From Rhodococcus sp. Leaf278 (GTDB taxonomy: Bacteria; Actinomycetota; Actinomycetes; Mycobacteriales; Mycobacteriaceae), in contig NZ_LMRR01000041.1 in the NCBI RefSeq assembly GCF_001426085.1, forward strand, positions 124,001 to 188,000: a DNA stretch of 64,000 nucleotides, read 5' to 3'. Position numbers and translations under genes: made by a program. Below, piece by piece: positions 63,629 through 64,000 of this stretch (positions are counted from its first letter, which is position 1; each line of letters starts with the position of its first letter). A model generated the notes under the pieces. It saw only the letters and a program-made list of their open reading frames with translations. It made no database searches and was not told the DNA's origin.

Positions 63629-64000
63629 TCAGTTGAGTTCGTCGACGGCTCGGTGCGACGACGAGTCGTTCCCGTGGACAGCCACGCGATCACCACCGAG
63701 TCGCTTCGCCTGGTACATCGCTTCGTCGGCGCGGCCCAACAATTCGCTGATGCCGAACTCGATGTCTCCGACCTCGACAACCACGTGGGCGATACCCAAC
63801 GACGCGGTCAACGGTGCTCGATCGGTTTTGTCGGACAGTCGGATTCGCAAGCGCTCGGATTGTTCGATAACCGAGTCGAGGCTGTCCACGCAGACCACCG
63901 CGAACTCTTCGCCGCCGAGCCGAACCGTAACCGCCGGCGCGGGGAACACCTCCAGAATGCGGCTCGCGGTCGTTCGGATCGCCACGTCGCCGTGCTCGTG
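63629..64000 (-). CDS. GGDEF-domain protein, 5' part outside window
   Basis: The visible C-terminal 123 codons form a diguanylate-cyclase domain with an intact GGEEF signature (RLGGEEFAVV), a typical DEAMYQAKRLGGDRV end and no downstream domain. Translation upstream of a GTG at 63985 (HEHGDVAIRT) continues the GGDEF fold, so the gene extends past the window end. It should synthesise c-di-GMP. Confidence 0.85.
   Translation of the reverse strand, partial: HEHGDVAIRTTASRILEVFPAPAVTVRLGGEEFAVVCVDSLDSVIEQSERLRIRLSDKTDRAPLTASLGIAHVVVEVGDIEFGISELLGRADEAMYQAKRLGGDRVAVHGNDSSSHRAVDELN

Overview
The window is high-GC DNA from an actinobacterium of the mycolic-acid-bearing Mycobacteriales, most likely a Rhodococcus-type Nocardiaceae. 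The evidence is a secreted mycolyltransferase (39851-40903), a DosR/DosS pair very close to the Mycobacterium type with DosR-box-like sites, a Rv1733c-like membrane protein, a WhiB protein, mymA-like Baeyer-Villiger monooxygenase operons, frequent GTG starts and ATGA/GTGA overlaps. I saw no tRNA, rRNA, CRISPR array, prophage or intact insertion sequence.

Region 1 (1-23.3 kb) is a cell-surface glycan and aminoacyl-carrier-protein locus bracketed by three membrane-anchored or truncated Hsp70-like ATPase genes. The forward operon at 2771-15141 encodes a stand-alone carrier protein, an acyl-CoA-dehydrogenase-like enzyme, a truncated SerRS-like amino acid:[carrier protein] ligase, a double alpha/beta hydrolase with non-serine nucleophile elbows, a flippase, a condensation-like (HxxxD) acyltransferase, a DUF998 membrane protein, a GH16 glycanase, a GT2 glycosyltransferase and a large polytopic membrane protein. 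Two further GT2 genes follow. A convergent operon carries a GH2 enzyme and a DUF1839 protein. An 18-bp hairpin separates the two directions. The simplest reading is a system that activates an amino acid on a carrier protein, possibly oxidises it, and transfers it onto a glycan or glycolipid that is built, flipped, polymerised and trimmed by the other products. This is the best candidate for an undescribed system.

Region 2 (23.4-28.8 kb) holds small housekeeping and regulatory genes: a low-molecular-weight phosphatase, an ABC exporter, an RsbW-like kinase with a STAS antagonist, a tandem FluC/CrcB pair and a YdcF-like protein. Region 3 (28.8-38.7 kb) is a lipid or ketone oxidation locus resembling mycobacterial mymA: two Baeyer-Villiger-type monooxygenases, an SDR, a LipR-like esterase, a diiron protein, a ferredoxin-type reductase, a second hydrolase, and TetR and MerR regulators, with palindromic operator candidates. 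Region 4 (38.8-43.7 kb) carries a CsbD-like protein, the mycolyltransferase, a type II NADH dehydrogenase gene broken by one in-frame amber codon, and DUF305 and DUF6153 genes next to a CsoR-like palindrome.

Region 5 (43.7-60.5 kb) is a dormancy or hypoxia island: four double-domain universal stress proteins, phosphoketolase, DosS/DosR, two flavodoxins, an alcohol dehydrogenase, DUF1003 and Rv1733c-like proteins, WhiB and ANTAR. DosR-box-like sites lie upstream of several of these, including one 15-mer that occurs twice, identical but inverted. A sulfide/persulfide detoxification pair (MBL-rhodanese and TauE/SafE) with two CstR/CsoR-type palindromes is inserted, and a decayed cation antiporter gene lies at 59200. 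Region 6 (60.6-64 kb) has a degenerate EAL-DICT protein, two secreted proteins (one PraB-like) and a GGDEF gene cut by the window end.
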